Below, piece by piece: positions 11,191 to 21,905 of a DNA stretch of 64,000 nucleotides. Below the pieces are notes generated by a model. It was given only the letters and a program-made list of their open reading frames with translations, did not search any database and had not been told where the DNA came from. Made by a program: the position numbers and the translations under genes. How positions within the stretch are numbered: the first letter of the stretch is position 1; each line of letters starts with the position of its first letter. The stretch is from contig JBHGNT010000022.1 of the NCBI GenBank assembly GCA_043228905.1, positions 8,494,001-8,558,000 on the forward strand, read 5' to 3'. Source of the DNA: Azolla caroliniana. Lineage: Eukaryota > Polypodiophyta.

Positions 11191-11461
11191 TATAGGTGTA
11201 CGAGAGGGTTAGGTGTAATGTGGAAGGAGGTGTGTAAGGTGTAATATGAAATGTGAATGTGTGAGTGTTAGGTGGGGTAAGTAGGTGTACCTACGTCCAG
11301 TTGGATTTTGTAATGATTAGATCTTATTCTATTTAAACCCCACCCATGGGATATGAAAATAAATAAATATATTGAAGTTACCCTCAAACCACGTTTTTCT
11401 CAATTCTCAATTCTCACTCTCTCACTCTCTCACTCTCTCACTCTCTCACTCACTCTGTGCA

Positions 11462-11504
<43 letters not shown>

Positions 11505-11562
11505 TCTCACATTCAAAATCCCTTGGGAGGGGGGTGGAGCCAAGCATAAACAACGTCGGTAC
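11178..11562 (+). repeat. Probable solo LTR inserted between copia A RT and RNase H
   Basis: Interrupts the copia frame between KWI and RYLRG. It starts near TGTTTGTTACCC and ends near ATAAACA, with a TATTTAAA box near 11332 followed by a long CT repeat (about 11415-11500), as in a U3-R-U5 arrangement. I found no convincing target duplication, so exact ends and identity are uncertain. Confidence 0.5.
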
Positions 11563-12094
11563 TTGAGAGGCACCTCGAGCATGTGTCTTCGATTCGGCTC
11601 GGGTAACCCCACATTGGAAGGTTACATGGATTCAGACATGTCGGCAAATGTAGATACCAGCCGATCCACGACTGGATATGTGATGACTCATGTAGGGGGA
11701 GCTGTTTCACGACAGTCGAGGCTGTAGAAGGCCATGGCATTGTCGACGACGGAAGCTGAGTATATGGCCGCAGTGGAAGCCGACAAGGAAATAACATGGA
11801 TGAAGGAATTTATCGGTGAGCCCGAAATTCGACAGGAAGAATTTCGACTCTACTGCAATAATGAGAGTGTCATCCATCTTGCCAAGAATGTCGCCTACCA
11901 CTTGAGGACCAAGCACATCTAGAGGAGATACCATTGGCTCTGAGAGCGAGTAGAAGAGAAGGACTTTGCTCTGATGAAGATCCACATGGATGAGAATGGA
12001 TTGGATATGCTGATGAAGGTGCTATCAGCCGAAAAACTAAACGCGTGCCGACAAAGAGTTGGTTTGGTGAAGTACTCCATGCCGGAGTGAAGGG
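11563..12094 (+). pseudogene. Copia A RNase H and pol C-terminus
   Basis: RYLRGTSSMCLRFGSGNP, GYMDSDMSANVDTSRSTTGYV, ALSTTEAEYMAAVEADKE and NESVIHLAKNVAYHLRTKHI give the copia RNase H with its acidic residues. There are stops after SRQSRL and after KHI; later codons (ENGLDMLMKVL, ACRQRVGLV) match the Tnt1 tail. A short purine tract (GAAGGGGTAGTT) and the LTR follow. Confidence 0.88.
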
Positions 12095-12100
12095 GTAGTT

Positions 12101-12590
12101 TGTTGAGAAACATGTCCCTCTAGATGGGAAGAGAAGAGCTGAGTTGATGAGTAACTTGGCAGAGGCCGAAACCGAAATCGAGGATATAGCCAACTTGGGA
12201 GACTATATTTGTAAATAGCTGAAATGTGCCCCATGTGGGCTATGTATGTAAATAACCATAACGTTGTATAAGTATAAATAAAACTAGGGCAAACTTTGGT
12301 AAGGTGTGGTAAATCATTGTTGTATGATTAGGTTGTGGGTTACAAGAAGGTAGTGGCCTTTGTAATTGTGTAAGACAGAGAGAGAGTGTGTGTGAGTTAG
12401 AGAGTAACTCTTCAACCGTTTGTTGACAAAGAAGATCTCGAGGTCATCGCCTCTGAGTTTCTTCTTGTACTTCCTCTCTACATATAGTGTGATATGTTTT
12501 GGAGTTTGTGAACTCCATGTGGTTTTTACCGATTTGGGTTTCCACGTTAAATCTTGTGTCTTTGTATCTTGTTTTTTATCTCTGTACTAG
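12101..12590 (+). repeat. 3' LTR of copia A (family P), right end truncated
   Basis: Starts TGTTGAGAAACATGTCCC, matching solo LTRs at 32844 and 52483. It stops at TGTACTAGCT (12590), about 55 bp short of the 5' copy, where unrelated sequence begins. Confidence 0.85.
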
Positions 12591-15500
12591 CTAACACGTT
12601 CGCGTTCACAAGTGGAAAGATCGCACAGTCCACTTGTAGAATCTTCTTGAAAATATCGAAATATACACTCTCTACAAAAATTGGATGCACTTGTATCACA
12701 TGTTCCACAACTTGATTAGAATTTGCAAATATAAAAATACATGATAGGTCTCCGAGTGGAGATCATTAGAAATTCAAATAAGTTTGGATGTGTTGATAAG
12801 TTAATGTAGGCATAATAAAGTTCAACAATGGTTGAATATCTCACTAATGTGCAACATGGCAAACACTAAGTTAAAGACTTATATTATTTTGGTACGTTTT
12901 AGAAAAATATGAGGTGTACTTGTAACCATACTAATAAAATGAGTTATAATTTATACTTTGACCCATACTCGTATGTATATAATTGTGGACAATGTAAGAC
13001 AGTGAACTTTAGGATAATGTGACGGAAATAACAAACCTATTAAGGCTTTCAATACTTGTATTTAAAATTGATCTAATCTATTCCTTAGGTGATTCATACG
13101 GGCTCAAACTCCGAACGATAACGCTAGTGGAATTACAAGCGTATAAAAACATGCGTATAACGCTAGTGGAACCATTATCAACACACTACACAATCTAGCA
13201 ATGGAAGAAAAACATAATAGTTTTAACAATAGAAGACAAAGATCCATAATATATGGACTAGTATATATTAGACACGGAATGACAATCTCGAAAATTGATC
13301 GCAAATAACAACATAGACAATCATGGCAACAATTCTAAGAGCATGTTATGTTAAGGTAAAGTTTGACCAAAATCAGCCTTAATGTAAACTATTTCATGTT
13401 TCTCCATATTGGTAGTCAGCAATGCATGCAGTGAAACCAATGTCATAAGTCAACAAACCAAGTATATAAAAATAAAATTGAAACATATAGAAGATTATAA
13501 AGAATGGAATACACCAAGTAGAACCTAAAATTTGTATTAGTAATGTGAATTCCAAACAATACATTTCGTGAACAAAAGAGTCTATTACATAGGAATCAAA
13601 TCGTCAATGTCATTTTCTTCTTCATCTCTTATAGAAGTCTCTTTGGCTATACATCATTGTCTTCCCCTGCTAGCCGAGCCAACATAATATCTTCTATAAG
13701 CTCATCATCAAGCTCTATTAGCTCCCCCGGTTCCCCGACTAATGGAGGAATAGGCTCTCGCGAAGCAGGTTGAAACCTTTTCGTATCAGCAAGGTTCTTT
13801 GCACCGACCTTCTTGTCCTGGTCTGGGCACTCCCACAAAGCCTTAATCATCATGTTTATAAATATAACTTGCTCCTCATCCTTCTCCAATGCAATTGTGT
13901 TTCTGAAGAGCTTAAATGCACATGTAGACGTTGTCCCTGTGAAGAAAGCAACAAGAAGAATTAGTTTTCAAACAAAAAAGAATCAGTGCTGGTTATCTCA
14001 AGATCGTTAACCTAGTTCGACGAATACCTGTGCCAGAAAAGAGGTCTAATATCCAATCTCCTTTTACAGAAAACATCTCGATCAAGCGCATCATAAGCCA
14101 TTGAGGTTTTTGGTATGGGTTGACAAGTCCTCGTTCTGGGGTGGTGACATGTCGCAAATTCTGTGTCACTGCTGGATATACCATCAGATTTGAACCTCCA
14201 ACTTCATTAGAATGCTCCTTGATTCTTTGTTTCTTTATTTCATCGAAGTAGCCAACCGTAATGTAGTCAATGGCATTTACGAACCGAAAGGTTGGCCCTC
14301 TATTGACATTGGTTTTTATCCTCTAACAAATATTGCATCGAGTTAAGAATAGATTGAACAATATTAAGAAAGGCCATTTAGTGAATGAGACTTATAAATA
14401 ATCCTTACCATGCAAGGTTCTCGATGCCATGGCACAAGATCTCAAAGTTTGAGCAACCGAGTACCCTTGGTCCATACTATGAAAGACAACTATCCTCCAC
14501 AAGGATGCAGTCGTTAGCTCAGCAAAATCCTTGAGCATCTTCTCTAACTTTTTGAACCTAAAAGGTTCATCATTGTATGATGACCCTGCCATTCGAAATC
14601 CGTATGGAATACCAGCAATCATTAGCGTATATTCCTTCTTTGGCACTTTTTGGTTAATGTCAACGACATCGCCGCAAATCACATTGTAGTAAAGATCTCT
14701 AGTAATGTCCTTTTTGTGGCTTAAGTTTTTGAAGGAGCCATCTTCCTCAATTTCGTACGCCTTGACTAAGCGACGCTCCTTTTCTTTTCTAGGTCTCTTG
14801 AGATGTGCAAGGAAGGATGTTGGGAAATCGTGTATATCCTTAACTTCTCCTTGTTTCTTGCCACGACACGGTTTCTAATAGAAGCAATAAGACATAAAGT
14901 ATTATTACACAACCTCTACATATGAGGAAAACTTAATGAAAAACACCAATACTAACCCAATCCTTGAATGTAATAAAATACTTGGATAACGCCTTATATG
15001 AAGACATTAGAGGATAATCCTCGGTCACTTGTTCCCAAATTATACATCCAAGTTGTTTCATCATAATTTCTTGGATCTTCATGTACACCTTATGACTGTG
15101 AAATTAGAAAACGAGGTTAGAACTTTCAATTGCACCATATTGAATTCATTATCACTATTTGAAAGACTTACTTATTGAACGCAGTGACCATTTCTTCAAG
15201 GATTAATTCTTTCGCCACAACCCTTGACAAAACAGACACAAGAAGCTACTTGTCCTTAATACCTTGCATCACTCTCCGCTGAGACAGCTTCATGTCGTCA
15301 ACCGCTTCTTCAATTGTCAAATCAATTTTCTTGTCCGCTTGTGACTTTAATTCTAGTTGAGGGTCTACCTTACATTTCTTTTGTCGTTGACCCTTGACCT
15401 TCTTATTCTCCCACATTGAGAAGATTTGATCTTGTAGGTCCCATACTTCTCCATCTCTAAAGGCAAGTTGAAACCAAGACTCATATTTCCAAAGACCATC

Positions 15501-17308
15501 CGACTTAACATTATCATCCACCACAATGCCGACCTCATGAAGGCATTGACGTTGTAGGCTGGGGTGTAGCTTCACATGAAACTTTTGTTTGACGTCCAGG
15601 TATTCATGGTGGAAGAACCTTATCCGTTCAATAGATGACATTTTTAGCTTATAGTCGTTGTCATTGTTGTGGTCCCATGCCAAAGGCTTTGCTTCTTCAG
15701 TTGTGAGGCCCACGTATATTTTGCACTCGGCATACTTGAAGAAGAAAGTCGTTGGGTGCTCTCTAACAAGTTGCTAGCGTGCTTCAGCCGAATGTGATCC
15801 ACCAATTACAAAGTAATTGTATTGATCATGCTTTCTCATGTCGAAGTCCTCAGTTGTGGAATATTCTTCAGGATCTACCATCACAATGAAAGGCACAACT
15901 GTAGCATGCTGATTTATTTTCATTTTTTTCTTGCTATTCTGAACATGCATTCGGTGTGGCTCTTTGATCTCAAGTGTTCTTCGTCTTGTTTTTACATCTA
16001 TTGGGGGCTAATGGATGTGTGTTATAAGCAAATTAAACACTTGCCCTTTTCTCACCAGTTTGCGCTGAATTAACTCTTTCCGTATCTTATTCTGCTCGGA
16101 TGACAACACACCAGATGTCAACTCAGCACCTGGCCTCCCCTTAGTGTTCTCATCTCTTGGTTGAGCTTGATGAGTCGGAGTCCGACATTTTAGTGGTCTT
16201 CTTTTTTGCTGGTCTTGATTGCACTTTAGATGCCCTTTTTGGGGCCTTCACCGAGGAGGGAAAGGGCTCCCTTAGAGTTACATGGCCTTGTAAATAAGGC
16301 CTCAAGGTGACAATAAGGTTTTGTGAGCTTTGTAGATCTTTTTTAAAAGATTTTGGCCCATAAGATTCCTTTACTAGTCGATCTTCAGAAAGTTACACTT
16401 TACATACCCCCTTCGAGCACTCTATCATTACTGACTGAATCTAAATCTTCGTAGTCAAATCGTAAAATACGGCAATACATAAATGCGGTGTCATTTTCAA
16501 GTTGACCGTCGCCCTTCTTCTTTGTCGTATACAACATGACTTTTTTCTTGGAGTCGACGTACTGCATACACCATTCCTTATCCATTAGATCACGGTCAGG
16601 AAGGTCCGCACCACCTGTAGTAGCTAACATTTCCTTTTGGCTAATTCCGTCTGATGGTTGAGATTTTGTCTCCTCGTTGAAGAGAAGTTTTTTTTCCTCT
16701 CTTCATATTTTGAGGAACTATTTGTTTCTGGGTCTCAATTGGAGAGCCCTAAATTCGGAGCTTTATTCTTCACGGGTCAGTCCGACAAGTTCTCAAACGA
16801 CCTATTTAAGAAAGGACATGCGAAAATATAAGTTAGTTGGTTGCCTAGATTAAGGTTGCATATTGAAATATACATAAGTAGACCAAGACAAAAACTAGCA
16901 AGTGATTTTTGCTAAACTCTAAATATCAATCATACTTTCTGTGAACATGATAGACCTTTATTGTGAATTTAAATCTAGTAAGGGCTATTCAACTTCGAAT
17001 ATTATATATCTTAATAATTTTACAAGGATATGTATCATATTGGTGGGTAGGTATGGTTTATATTGATTCCATATCTCATATTGTTGAGAATTCTCATACA
17101 ATGGATTTGAATTTGGTATCATAAAGGTAATTCGTAGGTTATTTTCTATTATTTTAAGCTATTATAGGACATAAAACTTGTTGCAATAAGGGTACTAAAT
17201 GTTACAAAATGTAGCAAATGCCACTAAAAAAGTCTGAATTGGACATAAAATTGGTATCTTTTCACACACATATCAATATGTTGCCCCAAAGACACAATAT
17301 TCCTGGAT

Positions 17309-17403
17309 AAAGTTTGTGTTTTATACAGGAACTCGATACGACGTATCAAGTTATACAGTAACTTGATACGTCGTATCGAGTTCCTGTATAAAACACAAAC
17401 TTT
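17309..17403. repeat. Perfect 45-bp inverted repeat with 5-nt loop
   Basis: Left arm 17309-17353, loop TACAG 17354-17358, right arm 17359-17403. The arms are exact reverse complements. The arms contain GAACTCGATACG and its complement. It lies in intron 1 of the methyltransferase gene. Confidence 0.95.
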
Positions 17404-17526
17404 AAACAGGAACTCGATACGACGTATCGTGTTCTTGTTTATTTATATAGGAACTCGATACGCCGTATTGAGTTCTTGTATAAAGTGGGGGATTTAAATA
17501 GGAACTCGATACAGCTTATCTAGTTC
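17329..17526. repeat. Array of five 25-bp palindromic modules
   Basis: Modules begin with GAACTCGATACG (or a close variant) and end with its near-complement around one central base, at about 17329-17353, 17359-17383 (inverse), 17411-17435, 17454-17478 and 17501-17526. The last is the most degenerate. A cluster of dyads suggests repeated protein-binding sites. Confidence 0.8.
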
Positions 17527-17736
17527 TTGAGTGCTAAAACATATTTACAAAAATGTCTGAACTGCCAGGTGCTTACCTGGATTCTTGGCGCTCGCTCTTC
17601 TTCGAAGACATGATTCTCGTCGTCGATGCTTACGGGGAGATGAGGATTTGGTGCTGCATGATCTGGGTTGTTTCTGCTCTGTGTGCTCGTGTGCTTTGTT
17701 CTGCGTGTGAGTGATTGCGAAATGAGGGGGTCTTCC

Positions 17737-17744
17737 TATTTATA
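17737..17744 (-). promoter_or_regulatory. TATA box of the methyltransferase gene
   Basis: TATAAATA on the minus strand, within CCCTATAAATAGG, 126 bp upstream of the ATG at 17611. A start near 17710 would leave a leader of about 100 nt, containing a nine-codon upstream frame that ends just before the main ATG. Confidence 0.6.
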
Positions 17745-17880
17745 GGGATTGACCATTGTGGTTAAAGTAACTACAGTTGGTAAGCTTAAGGTTAGTTAGT
17801 TAGACCTAAGAAAGACTTTCATTGACCTTAGGACACTTTTTTCTTAGACCTTAGTACACTTTATTTAGTACATAACCTTC

Positions 17881-18220
17881 AATGTACCAATGACTCTAAT
17901 GGATTTGAATTAAACGATGCTTATGAATGAATAAATGATTAAATACTCAAACTAACATATTAATGATTATTTAATACTCAAAACTAACATACAATGCCTT
18001 TGAAGGTCATAAATAAAACAATGATAGAGGTTCATGAATGAACCAATGATTGAATACTCAAAGCAACATTTTTACGACTCTCTAATGTTTTGTATTAAAG
18101 ATGTGGCCATGTATGAACCAATGATTTAAAAGGCTTATATTTAAAATGGTGGGCATGAATGAACCAATTATTGAGAAGTTCTATATTAAATATGGGTGCC
18201 ATTAATTAACCAATGATTTT
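17881..18220 (+). repeat. Degenerate direct repeats between the divergent genes
   Basis: A motif close to ATGAATGAACCAATGATT occurs at 17921-17940, 18031-18051, 18108-18127, 18153-18172 and 18199-18220, with a partial copy near 17881. Spacing is roughly 45-110 bp. The rest of 18221-18545 is AT-rich without further structure that I can support. Confidence 0.65.
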
Positions 18221-18545
18221 AACTTTAAACCAACATATATGGCTTGGTAATGATTGTAAATATATTATACCTAATGGCTAAAGTAAATTTAATTTAAATT
18301 ATATATTATAGGATTAATAAGGTATAGAATATAATTGATTCGACTTTATACTGACTAGTTTAAGTAATTATTAATATGTTGATTAAATTTATTATATTAA
18401 AAATAATATATTTATTTATTGTATTAATATAATATTAAATAATATAGACATTATATTGAGGGAGTTTATGTTTAGAGAGGAGCTTATCAGTTTTTTATAT
18501 TAACCCAAGCACATAACTTGAAGAGCTTTGTGTGGACCTTAAGCC

Positions 18546-21329
18546 ATGAGTGAAGACTCGCCGTTCTCGATTGAAGAATATTGTTTGTCATCAGACTCTT
18601 CGTTTTCTACCGAAGAGTATTGTTTGTCGACAAACTCCCCATTTTCTATCGAAGAATATTGTCTGTCGACAAAGTCATCCATTTCTATCGAAGAGTATTT
18701 TTTGAGCTCATCTTCACCTACAACACATGTGAATAATGACCATGTGAAGAGTTCTTTATTGAAGAATACGATATTAATAAAGATACGGAGAATGAAGGTA
18801 GTCCTAATGAATCATCGAATATCACGGGCGATGGTCACAACAAAGAATTGGATTGTAACAAAGTCACCCCAACTTCTATGCAGGAAGAGAAATCTGGAAG
18901 ACCTATGCATATTAGAAGAATCCCACGTAGAATTCGTCTGGCTAGATTTAACTTGGTGACATCAGATAAGCAGATTGGATATGATGTCAACAAAATATGT
19001 TGTGCCCGTGGTTGTATGTCTATGATTGGAAAATCAAAGTTGTGAGAATTAAGGCGGTACTATTTTTCGATGACTGGTGATGAGCAAGACACCTACCTCG
19101 AGTCACATATGCAACTAGTGTCTAACAAATGTACAGGGATCAAAGTATCATTCGAGTATTATATCTTCCATGCGCAACCGATTTGTAGAGTTGCCTTCAA
19201 AATTGCGTTATGTGTTAGGAACATGCGGCTACATAGAGTACAACAACGTCTACTTAGCGGGGATCAGATGCTCAATTGTAAAGAGGTTCCAAGTATGAAA
19301 GGTGCAATTGGAAGACATGCTATTGGTTGGATGAAAAGTTACTTTCAGTTAAATTGTGAAGTAATGCCCACTACATGTAGGATGCACCTCTCTAATAATT
19401 ACACACATCGGGAAGTTTATTATGTCTATCGATCAGATATGGTGGGCTCACGTAATAAATCTCACATAGAGCCAATTCACAAGACTATGGAGAGCTCGTT
19501 TTTCAAATGTTATCATTCCACGTAAAGTACGCATGGGGTATTGCTCCATTTGTGCAAATCTTAAAAGTTTGGCTAAAGGTGCAACGACATCAATGGAAAA
19601 GGATATGAGTAAGAAGTTACTATAGGAACATCGTGAGGCACAATCATTAGAACGAAAGAAGAGGATGCATCATAGAGAGAAGTGTTTGAAGAGGCCCGTA
19701 CAATACATGTGCTTAATGATAGATGGCATGGACAAGAAGAAGACATGCTTGCCGCATATGCGGAGGCTCCCCAAAGACATCAATGATGAGTGCCTTGTTC
19801 AAATGCACTTGGTGGGATGCTTGGCTTATAATAGGTCCGTTGGACTTCACATCTTCATTACATACCCCAATGTTCACAATGACCCTAACCTAACAGTTAC
19901 AGTGATTCACCAAGTTTTGACGTCTTGGGGCCAACCGTTCCCTCCTTTTCTATACATTCAATTGGACAATACTGCTAGAGAGAACAAAAATTCAACTGTG
20001 TTTGGCTATCTAAATATGTTGGTCAACCAAGGATTGTTTAGAAAAGTGAAATTCAATTTTCTTTTGGTTGGCCACACACATGATCATATAGATCAGATGT
20101 TGAGCACATTCTCTAGACAGTTGTCTCAGCATGATGCTTTCATATTACTAAAACTATTTGATGTCATTTGTGTTGCATATACACCACGCCCAAAAGTGTT
20201 ACACTTGAAGGAGGTATATGACTTTAAGAGATATATATCAGATGGAGGTGTTTGGAATGTTAAAGTGCTCACCCAGTTAAACAATATAAGCTTCAATCAC
20301 ATTTTTATGATAAAAAAAAATGAAATAAGTGGTTCTACACTTTTGTATGCTAAACAATATTCATCCTCTACAACATGGGAACCTGAAGGTGATTGCCAGT
20401 TATTACTTTGTATGCCGAGTACAATTGTCCATGGAGCGAAACAAATGCCAATTGAGAAGAAAGGACAATTGCATAATGACTTGGTATCGGAACAAAAACA
20501 ATTATGGATCCAAGCCTTAGAAGGAAAAAGAAAGCATATTGAGGCTGCAAAGAAATATGCCGCACAACAAGACACGTCATGGTGGGATGTATTTTTTAGT
20601 GATCAGAAAGGAATTATAGACAATCGTGTATTTGTTGATAATTGGAATTTGGAAACGCCATTCACATGGTCGCTACAACATGATCGTGTAAATAAAACTC
20701 TAGAGCAACCAACAAATGTGATTAATGACAGTTTGGTCCATCCACAACAAAGAGACATTTATGTGGGACCAAGGATGACCAAAGCAGCCGAAGCTAGATG
20801 GCAAGGCAATTTGCAAGAGCTCGCGGCGGGGATGTTGATTGCAACGCCGGCTGATGAGAACTCACATGGCCACCAATTTTGGGTTGGTAAAATTCTAGAA
20901 GTGCTAATGCATAAAATAGAAAACATGATCAAGTCTATATACGTTCATTGGTACAACACTAGAATTGCAAATGCTTTTACGGTTAAGTATACATTGGAGA
21001 TGATTGAATGCCCAACGACAAGGGGAGGTAAGAAGAGGAAGTGAAACATTCGTAACACCTCGACCCTTGGTATCTCTAATGTTGATGTCATCGTGTACGA
21101 CTTCACATTTACAAAAGCCGGACAACTAAGGAATTCAACAATAGATATAATAAAACAAAAATTACCAGGTCTACAAGGTGGCTTGAGTCGAAGGCAAACG
21201 AGATCTGCTACATATAATCTAGAGTCAAACCATTTGGTTTTTGACGAAGATAATGCACTGATTGGTACATCCGAGGATGACGAGGAGGAATCGTCATTGT
21301 ATATTAGTTATAGTAGTGATTCTCTGTAA
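18546..21329 (+). pseudogene. DUF7869-like (transposase-like) gene, longer copy 2
   Basis: The ATG at 18546 opens a Ser/Glu-rich N-terminus with four copies of a 13-residue repeat (SIEEYCLS). A frame change near 18740 leads to an acidic linker, then LARFNLVTSDKQIGYDVNKIC, a TGA near 19044, AQPICRVAFKIALCVRNMRLH, a frame change near 19490, VRMGYCSICANLKSLAKG with a CxxC, and a TAG near 19623. An open block 19665-21044 follows: LMIDGMDKKKTCLPH, HLVGCLAYNRS, IQLDNTARENKN, LVGHTHDHIDQMLS, QRDIYVGPR, SIYVHWYNTR. After a TGA at 21042 an acidic tail runs to 21329. I infer Asp residues in IDGMD, LDNT and HIDQ as a possible metal-binding triad. It is more complete than copy 1 but has two frameshifts and three stops. 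Confidence 0.75.
18567..18715 (+). repeat. 39-bp coding repeat, four copies
   Basis: Encodes the repeated 13-residue N-terminal unit ending EEYCLS. The copies differ at several synonymous and replacement positions, so the array is not new. Confidence 0.75.
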
Positions 21330-21538
21330 AGGAGTGATCATGAATGTATTTTTGGCTATTAAGTGTAACTACATTCCGCTTGTAACAAATCGAGGAATAT
21401 AAAAGCATGTGTTTTGAATTCTTATGATTTCTAAAAATTCGTTTCTTATAAAATAACATTGGTTGTAAAGTTTGTGATATAAATTGAGAATGTAACTTTT
21501 TGAAATTCCTCTTTTTTTATTTATTTTTTCAAATCACG

Positions 21539-21905
21539 AAAATAGTGGAATTTAAACTCGAAAGGTCACTAGGTGGCTCTGGTATTTCATCACCTTTGTT
21601 GATTATTGCACCTGGAAAGTTTGAGCTTAATTGATCAAGTCCAAACATGAAGCACTCAAAGTTTTTGCTCGGTGGCTAGCCGAAGTCGAAAACCGTTCTG
21701 GCCATAAAATGAAGACACGCAAGTCGAACAAAAAAGGTGAATACACTTTTAGAGCCTTGAAAACGTAGCTATCTGAGAAAGAGATCCAGTATCAAAAGAC
21801 TGTTCCCTAAACTTTGATGCAAAACAATGTAGTAGAACGAATGAATTGGACGATCCAGGAGAGGGTGACGACAATGCTCCAACATGCCGGACTAAAGTTG
21901 GAGTT
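21539..21905 (+). pseudogene. Copia integrase fragment
   Basis: WLWYFITFVDYCTW, ALKVFARWLAEVENRSGHKMK, KKGEYTF and VVERMNWTIQERVTTMLQHAG are the copia integrase core, with several stops. It is cut at 21905 by a minus-strand Q LTR. The D,D-35-E residues are partly degraded. Confidence 0.75.

Larger units (their letters stand above)
13647..17611 (-). pseudogene. ParB/Srx-like domain fused to beta-class N4/N6 amino DNA methyltransferase (decayed, intron-containing)
   Basis: Supported exons, 5' to 3': 17577-17611 (MSSKKSERQES, donor CCAG|GTAAGC), about 16400-16719, about 16000-16370, 15172-15930, about 14962-15107, 14409-14874, about 14028-14322, 13647-13936. A ParB-like block (VVPFIVMV, then YFVIGGSHSAEAR, KYAECKIYVGLTTEEAKPLA) is followed by methyltransferase motif IV (AGIPYGF, 14599-14616), then NPYQKPQW and motif I (LDLFSGTG). 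The final intron cuts motif I, and splicing restores GTGTTSTCAF and the acidic ALEKDEEQ. Order IV-X-I is that of beta-class enzymes. Lesions: TAG at 15774-15776 and 15246-15248, a base lost in an A8 run near 16700, a frame slip near 14430. The catalytic Asp of DPPY is Gly. This fusion is familiar from phage and bacterial modification enzymes. Confidence 0.72.
12591..21538. mobile_element. Candidate composite DNA element: ParB-methyltransferase plus DUF7869-like gene
   Basis: The segment lies between a truncated copia LTR (left) and a copia integrase fragment (right). It carries two divergent genes, 13647-17611 minus and 18546-21329 plus, with a repeat-rich centre at 17309-18220. The right limit is set by TTTCAAATCACG (21527-21538), which is also where copy 1 ends at 10667-10678. 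I found no inverted copy of that motif at the left edge, so the left limit is simply where copia similarity stops. That the two genes belong to one element is inference. The stretch 12591-13646 is AT-rich with no supportable gene. Confidence 0.45.

Noticed and set aside
11353-11727. Leucine/serine-rich frames over the CT tract
   Set aside because: Microsatellite translation, interrupted by the join to copia RNase H.
12591-12620. Left terminal inverted repeat matching TTTCAAATCACG
   Set aside because: No complement of the right-end motif found within the first kilobase; left border remains undefined.
13104-13304. Small minus-strand frame left of the methyltransferase gene
   Set aside because: AT-rich, hydrophobic by composition, no homology that I recognise and no splice link to the gene.
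13647-17611. Recent bacterial contamination as the source of the methyltransferase
   Set aside because: The gene has TATA box, GT-AG introns that restore frame and motif, and plant transposons on both sides.
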